A stretch of 5,145 bases of DNA from CAZJYT01 sp964550325 (GTDB lineage Bacteria > Patescibacteriota > Minisyncoccia > Minisyncoccales > CAZJYT01), in contig CAZJYT010000052.1 in NCBI GenBank assembly GCA_964550325.1, positions 1-5,145 of the forward strand, given 5' to 3'. This document shows, piece after piece, positions 1-5,145 of the stretch. Made by a program: the position numbers and the translations under genes. Below the pieces are notes generated by a model, which did no database searches, was not told where the DNA came from, and saw only the letters and a list, made by a program, of their open reading frames with translations. Each line of letters opens with the position of its first letter. The stretch's first letter is position 1.

Positions 1-540
1 ATCATAATCCTTTGAAATAATATTTTTAGAAATTCTTCCATCTTCAGCATCTGCAGTATCATAACCCATTTCAATACCTACACTTGAAAAGAAACCGACA
101 AATTCTCTCCATTCATTTAATTTTGTTGCCTTTCCTTCCTCATCTTCTTTTGTATAGTAATCCCAAGGAAAATATTCTTTCCCCTTTACATATTTGTACA
201 AATAACCGGGTTTGTACAAATAACCAGGAATTTCTTTAGACACTCCAATAGGAGTAGGAACATGTTGATGCTGGTATTCTCCCTTTTTTCTTGCATATTC
301 GTCAATGAGATAACAAATTAAATTAGAAATAAAAACCTGAAGTGCATCTCCGGAATGCCTTTCACTTACTATTATTTCTATTTCTTTTTTTGGGCCAAAA
401 AGGCGACATTGGAAAACTCTTGCTTCACTACCTGCTCCTAAAAATTTTATTTGTTCTATTTTAAATCTTCCTTCTATTCCTTTAAATTCTATTTCTCTTA
501 CCTTGGGAGATTCTCTTTTCTCTCTAATTTCTCTAATCAT
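1..540 (-). CDS. Partial CDS of unknown function, weakly protein-kinase-like (5' part, 3' end beyond window)
   Basis: An uninterrupted frame runs from ATG at 540-538 to the left edge: 180 codons with no stop, so the C-terminus is missing. I do not recognise the family. The first 25 or so residues are highly charged (Arg, Glu and Lys rich). Residues 34-43 read LGAGSEARVF, which resembles the glycine-rich ATP loop of protein-kinase-like folds. Residues 112-120 (GYLYKYVKG), just after HVPTPIGV, resemble the beta4-beta5/hinge stretch. Against a working kinase, the predicted beta3 strand (about 53-59, EIEIIVS) has no VAIK-type lysine, and no HxDxxxxN loop is clear by residue 180, although a DxxD...KNII segment at 161-175 could be a degenerate version. 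The rest of the protein would have to settle this. It starts 10 bases after the gltX stop codon, so it is probably co-transcribed with gltX. There is no signal peptide or membrane segment in the visible part. A pseudokinase, a phosphotransferase-like protein or an unrelated fold all remain possible. Confidence 0.8.
   Translation of the reverse strand, partial: MIREIREKRESPKVREIEFKGIEGRFKIEQIKFLGAGSEARVFQCRLFGPKKEIEIIVSERHSGDALQVFISNLICYLIDEYARKKGEYQHQHVPTPIGVSKEIPGYLYKPGYLYKYVKGKEYFPWDYYTKEDEEGKATKLNEWREFVGFFSSVGIEMGYDTADAEDGRISKNIISKDYD
193..228 (-). repeat. 18-bp in-frame tandem duplication (PGYLYK x2)
   Basis: Two adjacent 18-base units, 193-210 and 211-228, differ at a single base (g at 208 versus a at 226). 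On the minus strand each unit encodes Pro-Gly-Tyr-Leu-Tyr-Lys, and the one difference is synonymous (CCT versus CCC). The result is the hexapeptide twice in a row at residues 105-116 of the unknown gene, just before YVKG. The core TTTGTACAAA inside each unit is itself a 10-base palindrome. The near identity suggests a recent duplication by slippage or unequal pairing. Confidence 0.93.
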
Positions 541-549
541 AATTTATTT

Positions 550-2139
550 TTAACCTTTCAAAAACAATTTTTCTCCTATTTTTATTCTTCTCAATGTTTT
601 CTCTTTTCCCAAAATTTCTGCAATTTCAAAAGGAGGAGCAGAAGCTCTCTTTCCAGAAAGAGCTACTCTTAAGGTCCACAGAAGGTATCCCCTATCCCCT
701 GCTTTCTGAATTTCTGAAGCAAAGCTTTCTGCTTCTTTGACCAAAATTTCTTGAAGTTTTTCGCTCTGCCAGTCTTTTATCTCTACTTTTGATAAAATAT
801 CTTCCAATCTCTTTATCGCTTTTTTCACTATCTCATCCCCAGCCTCTTTCCACCTAAGAAGCTCTTTTGGATAATCTAATTTCTCTTTAAAGAAAAAATC
901 TACCAATTCTGGAATTTCAGAGAGCTTTTTTAATCTTCCCTGATAGATAGAGATTATCTTTTGAATGGTTTCTAAATCTATTTCCTCTCCAGTTTCTAAA
1001 ACCTTGTATTTTTGAATTATTTCTTTTCCTCCATAAGCTGGTGGGTATTGTCTTTCTCTAAAAATTGGCAAGATTAAATTGGCGGAGATAAGATATGGTA
1101 GACAAAGTTCAGTTAATTTATCTATTGACTTTTGCCGAATATAAAATCCATTTAAAAATTCTAATTTTTTAAAATTACAAACCGCTCCACTTTTTTGAAC
1201 ACCCTCTAAAGAGAATTCCTTGATTAAAGAATTTAAAGAATAAATTTCTTTTTCAGTCTTTGGATTCCAGCCCAAAAAGGCAATAAAATTTATTATTGCT
1301 TCTGGTAGAAATCCTTGCTTTCTTAATTCTAAAATTGAAACAGGACCATGCCTTTTGGAAAGCTTTGCTCTGTCAGTTCCCAAGATTAAAGGTAAATGGG
1401 CATATTGGACCTTAGGAAATCCCAAAGCCTCCTGAAGTAAAATTTGTTTCGGGGTATTAGAAATGTGATCTTCCCCTCTAATTACATGGGAAATTTTCAT
1501 TTCAAAATCATCCACTACACAGGCAAAATTATAAAGAGGATAATCAAATCCTTTTGCAATAGCAAAATCTCCAAGCAAAGAGCAATCAAAATTGATTTTT
1601 CCTCTTATTAAATCTTTAAACTCTATTTTTTTAGCAGGAGTTTTAAATCTAATAATGAATTTTCTCTTTTCAGCTAAATATCTTTTTACCGTTTCTGAAG
1701 ACAAATTTCTGCATCTTCCACTATAAACAGGTGGTTTACCAATACTCATTTGATATTGTCTCTGGGCTTCTAATTCCTCTTCAGTGCAAAAACAAAAATA
1801 AGCCTTGTTCTCTTTCAGGAGTTTTTCTAAATATTTTTTATAAATTTCTTTCCTTTCACTTTGGCGATAGGGTCCATATTTCCCTCCAATATCTGGACCC
1901 TCTTCCCACTCAATTCCCAACCATTTTAAAGAGTCCATAATCTCTTCTTCTGCCTTCCTTTCTGATCTTTCTTTATCTGTATCCTCAATTCTTAGAATAA
2001 AAGTTCCTTGAGATTTTCTTGCAAAGAGATAATTAAAAAGAGCGGTTCTGGCAGTTCCAATATGAAAAGGACCTGTAGGAGAAGGAGCAATTCTCACTCT
2101 TATTTCTCCTGGTTGAATGAATTTAAAATCACTCTCCAT
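550..2139 (-). CDS. gltX: Glutamyl-tRNA synthetase (GluRS), class I
   Basis: Charges tRNA-Glu with L-glutamate using ATP, in the cytoplasm. The 529-residue product is somewhat longer than the roughly 470 residues of E. coli GluRS. The Rossmann catalytic domain opens with RVRIAPSPTG (14-23) and the HIGH-type motif HIGT (26-29); R16 sits at the usual glutamate-contacting arginine. IEDTDKERS (51-59), RGEDHISNTPKQ (221-232) and the KMSKS-type KLSKR (259-263) follow. A zinc-knuckle-like region has C116, C118 and C143 with family spacing, but N145 replaces the usual histidine. The C-terminal helical half carries the anticodon-binding region and ends with the typical SGKRASAPPFEIAEILG block (495-511). 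The segment around 355-395 looks longer than in E. coli and may account for part of the extra length. The ATG at 2139 is the only reasonable start, 13 residues before RVRIAPSP. The gene follows murG by 22 bases and is not usually part of the dcw cluster. In lineages lacking GlnRS the enzyme also charges tRNA-Gln for GatCAB; the sequence alone does not decide this. Confidence 0.98.
   Translation of the reverse strand: MESDFKFIQPGEIRVRIAPSPTGPFHIGTARTALFNYLFARKSQGTFILRIEDTDKERSERKAEEEIMDSLKWLGIEWEEGPDIGGKYGPYRQSERKEIYKKYLEKLLKENKAYFCFCTEEELEAQRQYQMSIGKPPVYSGRCRNLSSETVKRYLAEKRKFIIRFKTPAKKIEFKDLIRGKINFDCSLLGDFAIAKGFDYPLYNFACVVDDFEMKISHVIRGEDHISNTPKQILLQEALGFPKVQYAHLPLILGTDRAKLSKRHGPVSILELRKQGFLPEAIINFIAFLGWNPKTEKEIYSLNSLIKEFSLEGVQKSGAVCNFKKLEFLNGFYIRQKSIDKLTELCLPYLISANLILPIFRERQYPPAYGGKEIIQKYKVLETGEEIDLETIQKIISIYQGRLKKLSEIPELVDFFFKEKLDYPKELLRWKEAGDEIVKKAIKRLEDILSKVEIKDWQSEKLQEILVKEAESFASEIQKAGDRGYLLWTLRVALSGKRASAPPFEIAEILGKEKTLRRIKIGEKLFLKG
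553..558 (-). promoter_or_regulatory. Probable ribosome binding site for the unknown gene
   Basis: The minus strand reads AAAGGT immediately before the gltX stop codon, 12 bases upstream of the ATG at 540. It is a short, slightly distant Shine-Dalgarno-like match embedded in the last two sense codons of gltX. This supports the chosen start and suggests the two genes are translated from one mRNA. Confidence 0.4.
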
Positions 2140-2147
2140 AAGATTAA

Positions 2148-2157
2148 TCTCTTTCTT
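2148..2157 (-). promoter_or_regulatory. Weak ribosome binding site for gltX
   Basis: The minus strand reads AAGAAAGAGA in the murG-gltX gap, ending 8 bases before the gltX ATG. It is purine-rich with correct spacing but only a partial Shine-Dalgarno match. No other candidate fits in the 22-base gap. Confidence 0.35.
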
Positions 2158-2161
2158 TACT

Positions 2162-3313
2162 TTACCATATTTTTAATTCTTTTAAAATGATTTCGGCAAT
2201 TTTTTTCCCTGCTTCTATTTGAGAGAATTCTTTTGCTTTTTTTGACATCTCTTTTAATCTCTCAGGGTCATTTTTTAATTCTCTTATTTTTTTAAGCAAA
2301 ATAAAAGGAGTGGTAATTTCTTTTTCTTCCAAAACCACACAAGCTCCTCTTTTTTCATAATATCTGGCATTTTCTAATTGATGGTTTTGGGCAGATTCTG
2401 GTAAGGGAATTAAAATAGAAGGTTTTCCAAAAGCTGAGATTTCAAAAATACTTCCAGAGCCTGCTCTGTTTATTATTAAATCAGCTTTGGAATAGCAAAA
2501 TCCCAATTCTTTTACATTTAAAAAGCCAATTGGATGATAATATCTTTTTAAAAAAGAATTTTTTAGTTTTAGAGAAATCCTCTCTTTAAATTTTTTAAAA
2601 TTTTCAATACCCACCTGATGGATTATCTCAAACTCATTTAAAATTTCTGGTAATATTTGGAAAATCAACTCATTAATCCTTTGAGCACCCTGGGAACCTC
2701 CTAAAACCAAAAGAATAGGCTTCTCCTCAGTTAGATTGAGAGAAAATTCTTTTTTCTCTTCAGCTCCTTTTAATAAAACTTTTCTGATAGGATTTCCTGT
2801 AAAAATTAGCTTTTCTTTTGGTAGACCCTTTGTTTCGTGAAAGGAAATAAAAATTTTTTTAGAAAATTTAGCTAAAATCTTATTTGAAAATCCACAGGTT
2901 ATATCAGATTCATGTAAAAAAATGGGTATTTTCTTAAAGAAGCCAGCTATTACCACAGGTAAAGAGCCATACCCCCCTTTTGAAAAAATCAAATCTGGCT
3001 TTATGGAATGAAGAAGGAAAAGAGATTGAAAAAAACCAATTAAGAATTTAAAAATGTCTAAGATATTTTGAAAAAAAGCTTTTATCTCCCAATATCTCCT
3101 CCATTTTCCTGAGAAAATTATTTTAATTTTTATTCCTTGTTCGGAAAGAAGTGGGATAAAATATTTATTTTTGGGACCGATATACCAAAACTTCAATTTT
3201 TCATTATTTCTGAGAAGATTTTTAATCTCCTCAATTACCGCAATTAGAGGAAAAATATGTCCCCCTGTTCCTCCGCCAGTAAACACAATTTTTATTTCCT
3301 TTTTTGAGTTCAT
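2162..3313 (-). CDS. murG: UDP-GlcNAc:lipid I N-acetylglucosaminyltransferase (MurG)
   Basis: Transfers GlcNAc from UDP-GlcNAc to undecaprenyl-PP-MurNAc-pentapeptide (lipid I) to give lipid II, on the inner face of the membrane. It is a GT-B fold enzyme of 383 residues, close to the family's usual 350-380. The N-terminal domain has the first glycine loop GGGTGGH (13-19), the second glycine-rich loop SKGGYGS (111-117) and a His-Glu pair in FLHES (132-136). GNPIR (173-177) marks the linker. The C-terminal UDP-GlcNAc domain has LGGSQGA (204-210), RAGSGSIFE (283-291), GKPSILIP (296-303) and HQLENA (311-316). Residues 76-104 are very rich in Phe, Leu and Ile and probably form the membrane-docking surface. 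The ATG overlaps the ftsW stop as ATGA, and no Shine-Dalgarno sequence precedes it, so translation is probably coupled to ftsW. The frame ends in TAA, 22 bases before gltX. Assignment is secure. Confidence 0.98.
   Translation of the reverse strand: MNSKKEIKIVFTGGGTGGHIFPLIAVIEEIKNLLRNNEKLKFWYIGPKNKYFIPLLSEQGIKIKIIFSGKWRRYWEIKAFFQNILDIFKFLIGFFQSLFLLHSIKPDLIFSKGGYGSLPVVIAGFFKKIPIFLHESDITCGFSNKILAKFSKKIFISFHETKGLPKEKLIFTGNPIRKVLLKGAEEKKEFSLNLTEEKPILLVLGGSQGAQRINELIFQILPEILNEFEIIHQVGIENFKKFKERISLKLKNSFLKRYYHPIGFLNVKELGFCYSKADLIINRAGSGSIFEISAFGKPSILIPLPESAQNHQLENARYYEKRGACVVLEEKEITTPFILLKKIRELKNDPERLKEMSKKAKEFSQIEAGKKIAEIILKELKIW
3310..3313 (-). other. ATGA start-stop overlap joining ftsW and murG
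   Basis: The minus strand reads ATGA here: ATG (3313-3311) starts murG and TGA (3312-3310) ends ftsW. The 20 bases upstream (ATTTCTAAGTTCTCCAAATT) contain no purine-rich Shine-Dalgarno match. murG initiation therefore probably depends on ribosomes finishing ftsW, a common arrangement that fixes the ratio of the two proteins. Confidence 0.9.
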
Positions 3314-4425
3314 AATTTGGAGAACTTAGAAATATTTAAGAGAATACCAATACCAGCTAATTGAGTAATCAAAGCTGAGCCTCCATAACTAACAAAAGGC
3401 AAAGAAGTGCCTGCTAAGGGTAAAATTCCTATGAGAGAGCTAATATTTAAAAATGCCTGAAGAGTAATCCAAAAAGTAATCCCCAAAGCTAAGAGTTTAG
3501 AAAATTTATCAGTACTGCTTTCAGCTATTACCTTTCCCCGCCAAAATAGCATTAAAAAAAGAATTACCAAAATAAGAGTGCCCAAAAATCCCGTCTCTTC
3601 CGCAAAAATAGCAAAGACCGCATCTGTCATAGGTTGAGGTAAAAAGCCAAATTTTTGTTGAGACATTCCTAATCCTACTCCTAAGAGCCCCCCGGAACCT
3701 ATGGTAATTAAAGCCTGATGAAATTGATATCCTATGTTTAAAATATCTAAATTGGGATTTAAAAATACCATCACTCTTGCCATTCTATATGGAGCAATGT
3801 TTATTAAAAATAAAAGAAGAGAAAATCCTCCAATAAGTATTAAAAAGAAATATTTCAAAGGAGCATTAGAGATAAAATAAACCACCATCGCAGACAACAA
3901 AATTATTCCTAAGGTACTTATATCTGGCTGAAGGATTAAAAGCAAACTAATTAAACCCATTAATCCTAAAAAGGCAAAAAATGTTTGTCTTCTTAATTTT
4001 GAATTTTCAGTTTTCCCTACTAACCAGGAAGAAAGATAAAGTAAAAATGTAAGTTTTAAGAATTCAGAGGGCTGACAGGTACTAAATTTTAGGTTAATCC
4101 ATCTGGTAGCCCCAGCAATTTTAATTCCAATACCGGGAATAAAAACCATTATTAATAATCCAATATTTATTAAAAATAATGGAAAAGCCAGCTTCCTTAG
4201 AGAGTGTAGGGGTAAAAAATAACAAAGAAGTCCACAGATTATTCCAGGAATTACTCCAAAAAGAAGATGGCGTTTTAAAAAGTAAAAAGGAGTGCCAAAT
4301 TTAATTCCGCTGTTAAAATAAGAAACACTAAAAACCATTAATATTCCCCAGAATACCAATACTGTCACTATTCCTAATAGTAGAAAATCAGGAAGCTCTC
4401 TCCTTTTTACCAAATTCTTTAACAT
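3310..4425 (-). CDS. ftsW: SEDS-family peptidoglycan glycosyltransferase, division type (FtsW)
   Basis: Polymerises lipid II into glycan strands at the septum, normally with a class B penicillin-binding protein partner (FtsI). The 371-residue product is an integral membrane protein with about ten hydrophobic helices, starting at residues 12-33 after a short basic N-terminus (KNLVKRR). SEDS signatures are in order: GATRWI (105-110), QPSEFLKL (118-125), LQPDIST (165-171), GYQFHQALITIGSGGLLGVGLG (232-253), LPQPMTDAVFAIFAEETGF (262-280) and LPLAGTSLPFVSYGGSAL (335-352). W109 and D268 correspond to the Trp and Asp shown to be essential in other SEDS polymerases. The residue before T267-D268 is Met rather than the common His. 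Sequence alone does not always separate FtsW from RodA; its place between murD and murG supports FtsW. The ATG at 4425 lies 38 bases inside murD, in another frame, and gives a natural N-terminus. The next Met (residue 30) would remove most of helix 1. It ends in TGA overlapping the murG start. Confidence 0.96.
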   Translation of the reverse strand: MLKNLVKRRELPDFLLLGIVTVLVFWGILMVFSVSYFNSGIKFGTPFYFLKRHLLFGVIPGIICGLLCYFLPLHSLRKLAFPLFLINIGLLIMVFIPGIGIKIAGATRWINLKFSTCQPSEFLKLTFLLYLSSWLVGKTENSKLRRQTFFAFLGLMGLISLLLILQPDISTLGIILLSAMVVYFISNAPLKYFFLILIGGFSLLLFLINIAPYRMARVMVFLNPNLDILNIGYQFHQALITIGSGGLLGVGLGMSQQKFGFLPQPMTDAVFAIFAEETGFLGTLILVILFLMLFWRGKVIAESSTDKFSKLLALGITFWITLQAFLNISSLIGILPLAGTSLPFVSYGGSALITQLAGIGILLNISKFSKL

Positions 4426-5145
4426 ATTTTTTAAACAAATTGCCTCTCTCCCTATAGTCTTTGAAAATCCCGAAACTTGGAGAGGCAGGAGATAAAAGAC
4501 AGATTTTTCCTTTTGGAGTGTAATGAAAACCCAATTTCACAGCTTCCCTCATATTTTTTACAAAAAATATATTTTTTTTCAAAAAAAATTTGGGATTTTT
4601 TCTTTGAAAAAAAGAAATCTCTTTCCAAATTCTCTCTCCAGTTTTTGGAAAAAAAATTAAGGTTTCAATTTTACTTTTTAGAATCTCTTTTGCTAAATTC
4701 TTAAAATCCACTCCCCTATCATAGCCTCCCAAAATAAGGGTTTTAACTTTTTTCCCCAAGGTATTTAAAGCCAGAATGGTACTTTCAGGAATGGTAGATA
4801 AGCTGTCATTAAAAAATCTTATTCCCTGAAAAGTCCCTACCTCTTCAATTCTATGAGGAAACCTCTTAAAATCTTCAATTGCTTTCTTTATATTTTCCTT
4901 GGAAACTCCAAAAATTTCACCAACCAAAATGGCTACAGCTACTGAGAGGCTAAAGTGTTTTTCAAATAAAGAATTTTTATTTAGCCCAATTTTTTCTAAA
5001 AGAAAAAGAGGATTTTTTATAGGAATTTTTTTTGCCTTTGACTTTTTGGCAATCTCTCTAACAATTTTGTTTTGGTAATTATAAATTAAATAATCTTTTT
5101 CTTTTTGATAAAGAGTAATATTTGCTTTTGATTTAATGTATTCTT
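4388..5145 (-). CDS. murD: UDP-N-acetylmuramoyl-L-alanine:glutamate ligase (MurD), 3' part
   Basis: ATP-dependent cytoplasmic Mur ligase adding glutamate (normally D-Glu) to UDP-MurNAc-L-Ala. The frame is open from the right edge (first full codon at 5143) to TGA at 4390-4388, giving 251 residues. This is about the last 55% of a typical 440-450-residue MurD; the N-terminal UDP-binding domain and ATP P-loop lie outside. Visible in order are: the end of the central ATPase domain (SLSVAVAILVGEIFGVS, fragment residues 65-81), HRIEEV (97-102), NDSLST (112-117), the C-terminal domain with GGYDRGVDF (139-147), and the MurD-typical SPASPSFGIFKDYRERGN (218-235). A TTG at 4927 lies in this frame but is internal: clear MurD sequence precedes it. 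By alignment from memory with E. coli MurD, the DSKAT lysine is Leu, the GKG lysine is Arg and a substrate-contacting Phe is Tyr. The gene overlaps ftsW by 38 bases. MurC, MurE and Mpl are less likely because of the C-terminal SPA..SF..F..Y..RG block. Confidence 0.95.
   Translation of the reverse strand, partial: EYIKSKANITLYQKEKDYLIYNYQNKIVREIAKKSKAKKIPIKNPLFLLEKIGLNKNSLFEKHFSLSVAVAILVGEIFGVSKENIKKAIEDFKRFPHRIEEVGTFQGIRFFNDSLSTIPESTILALNTLGKKVKTLILGGYDRGVDFKNLAKEILKSKIETLIFFPKTGERIWKEISFFQRKNPKFFLKKNIFFVKNMREAVKLGFHYTPKGKICLLSPASPSFGIFKDYRERGNLFKKYVKEFGKKERAS
4443..4452 (-). promoter_or_regulatory. Purine-rich Shine-Dalgarno-like tract upstream of ftsW
   Basis: The minus strand reads GGGAGAGAGG within the 3' end of murD (codons for the RERG stretch). 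It is the strongest Shine-Dalgarno-like tract noted near any start in the window. However, it ends 17 bases before the annotated ftsW ATG at 4425, longer than the usual spacing. An in-frame ATT at 4440-4438 lies 7 bases after its GGAG core. The tract may still serve the ATG, or initiation may occur by coupling to murD. Confidence 0.4.

Noticed and set aside
451..672. Plus-strand open frame of 73 codons
   Set aside because: Antisense to the gltX 3' end and the start of the unknown gene. The translation is Phe/Ser-rich, as expected from the reverse of AT-rich coding DNA, with no recognisable motif.
1731..1940. Plus-strand open frame of 69 codons
   Set aside because: Lies entirely antisense to the conserved GluRS catalytic domain; no family resemblance.
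2141..2150. 10-base palindrome AGATTAATCT in the murG-gltX gap as an operator
   Set aside because: Short AT-rich palindromes are expected often by chance here. It lies in the spacer between the weak gltX Shine-Dalgarno and the ATG, with no second copy or promoter seen.
2008..2190. Plus-strand open frame of 60 codons spanning the murG-gltX junction
   Set aside because: Antisense to the GluRS N-terminus (including the HIGH-type motif) and the end of murG. The hydrophobic tail is just the reverse of the AT-rich gap.
4572..4588. T8-C-A8 inverted repeat as a terminator hairpin
   Set aside because: The loop would be one base, the stem has no GC pairs, and it is inside conserved murD coding sequence in the middle of an operon.
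4477..4704. Plus-strand open frame of 75 codons
   Set aside because: Antisense to murD, with Phe/Lys-rich low-complexity translation caused by homopolymer runs.
4388..4927. A short 179-residue gene starting at TTG 4927
   Set aside because: The same frame is open upstream to the window edge and encodes recognisable MurD sequence, so the TTG is an internal leucine codon.

Overview
The window is a compact, AT-rich bacterial gene block. By eye roughly two thirds of the bases are A or T, lysine is mostly AAA, and AGA dominates for arginine. Every supported gene lies on the minus strand, so the window reads biologically from right to left. There is almost no non-coding DNA: adjacent genes overlap by 38 and 4 bases or are separated by only 22 and 9 bases. 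I see no tRNA, rRNA, CRISPR array, insertion sequence, terminator or credible promoter. No gene-free stretch is longer than 22 bases.

In transcription order the genes are: the 3' part of murD (5145 to 4388, its start lies beyond the right edge), ftsW (4425 to 3310), murG (3313 to 2162), gltX (2139 to 550), and the 5' part of an unrecognised gene with weak protein-kinase-like features (540 to 1, its end lies beyond the left edge). murD-ftsW-murG is the classic core of the division and cell-wall (dcw) cluster. MurD adds glutamate to UDP-MurNAc-L-Ala in the cytoplasm. MurG adds GlcNAc to lipid I at the inner membrane face to make lipid II. FtsW polymerises lipid II at the division site. Where many bacteria continue with murC/murB/ftsQ, this genome continues with glutamyl-tRNA synthetase and then the unknown gene.

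The organism is probably a walled, small-genome, low-GC bacterium. The style of several motifs (MurG HESD...NK, GluRS GRCRNLS, FtsW with a non-HTD catalytic loop), the tight packing and the base composition remind me of Patescibacteria/CPR (Parcubacteria-like). This is recognition from memory, not a search. murD and ftsW both end in TGA and no gene reads through TGA in frame, which argues against the UGA-glycine code of Gracilibacteria/Absconditabacteria.

The most notable points are: the unknown gene after gltX, with an almost perfect 18-bp in-frame tandem duplication; substitutions in MurD at several positions that I align with the D-Glu pocket of the E. coli enzyme; a C-x-C-x24-C-x-N version of the GluRS zinc knuckle; the replacement of the usual dcw continuation by gltX; and an ambiguous ftsW start. 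I found no clear sign of a wholly new multi-gene system. The unknown gene is the best candidate for something undescribed.
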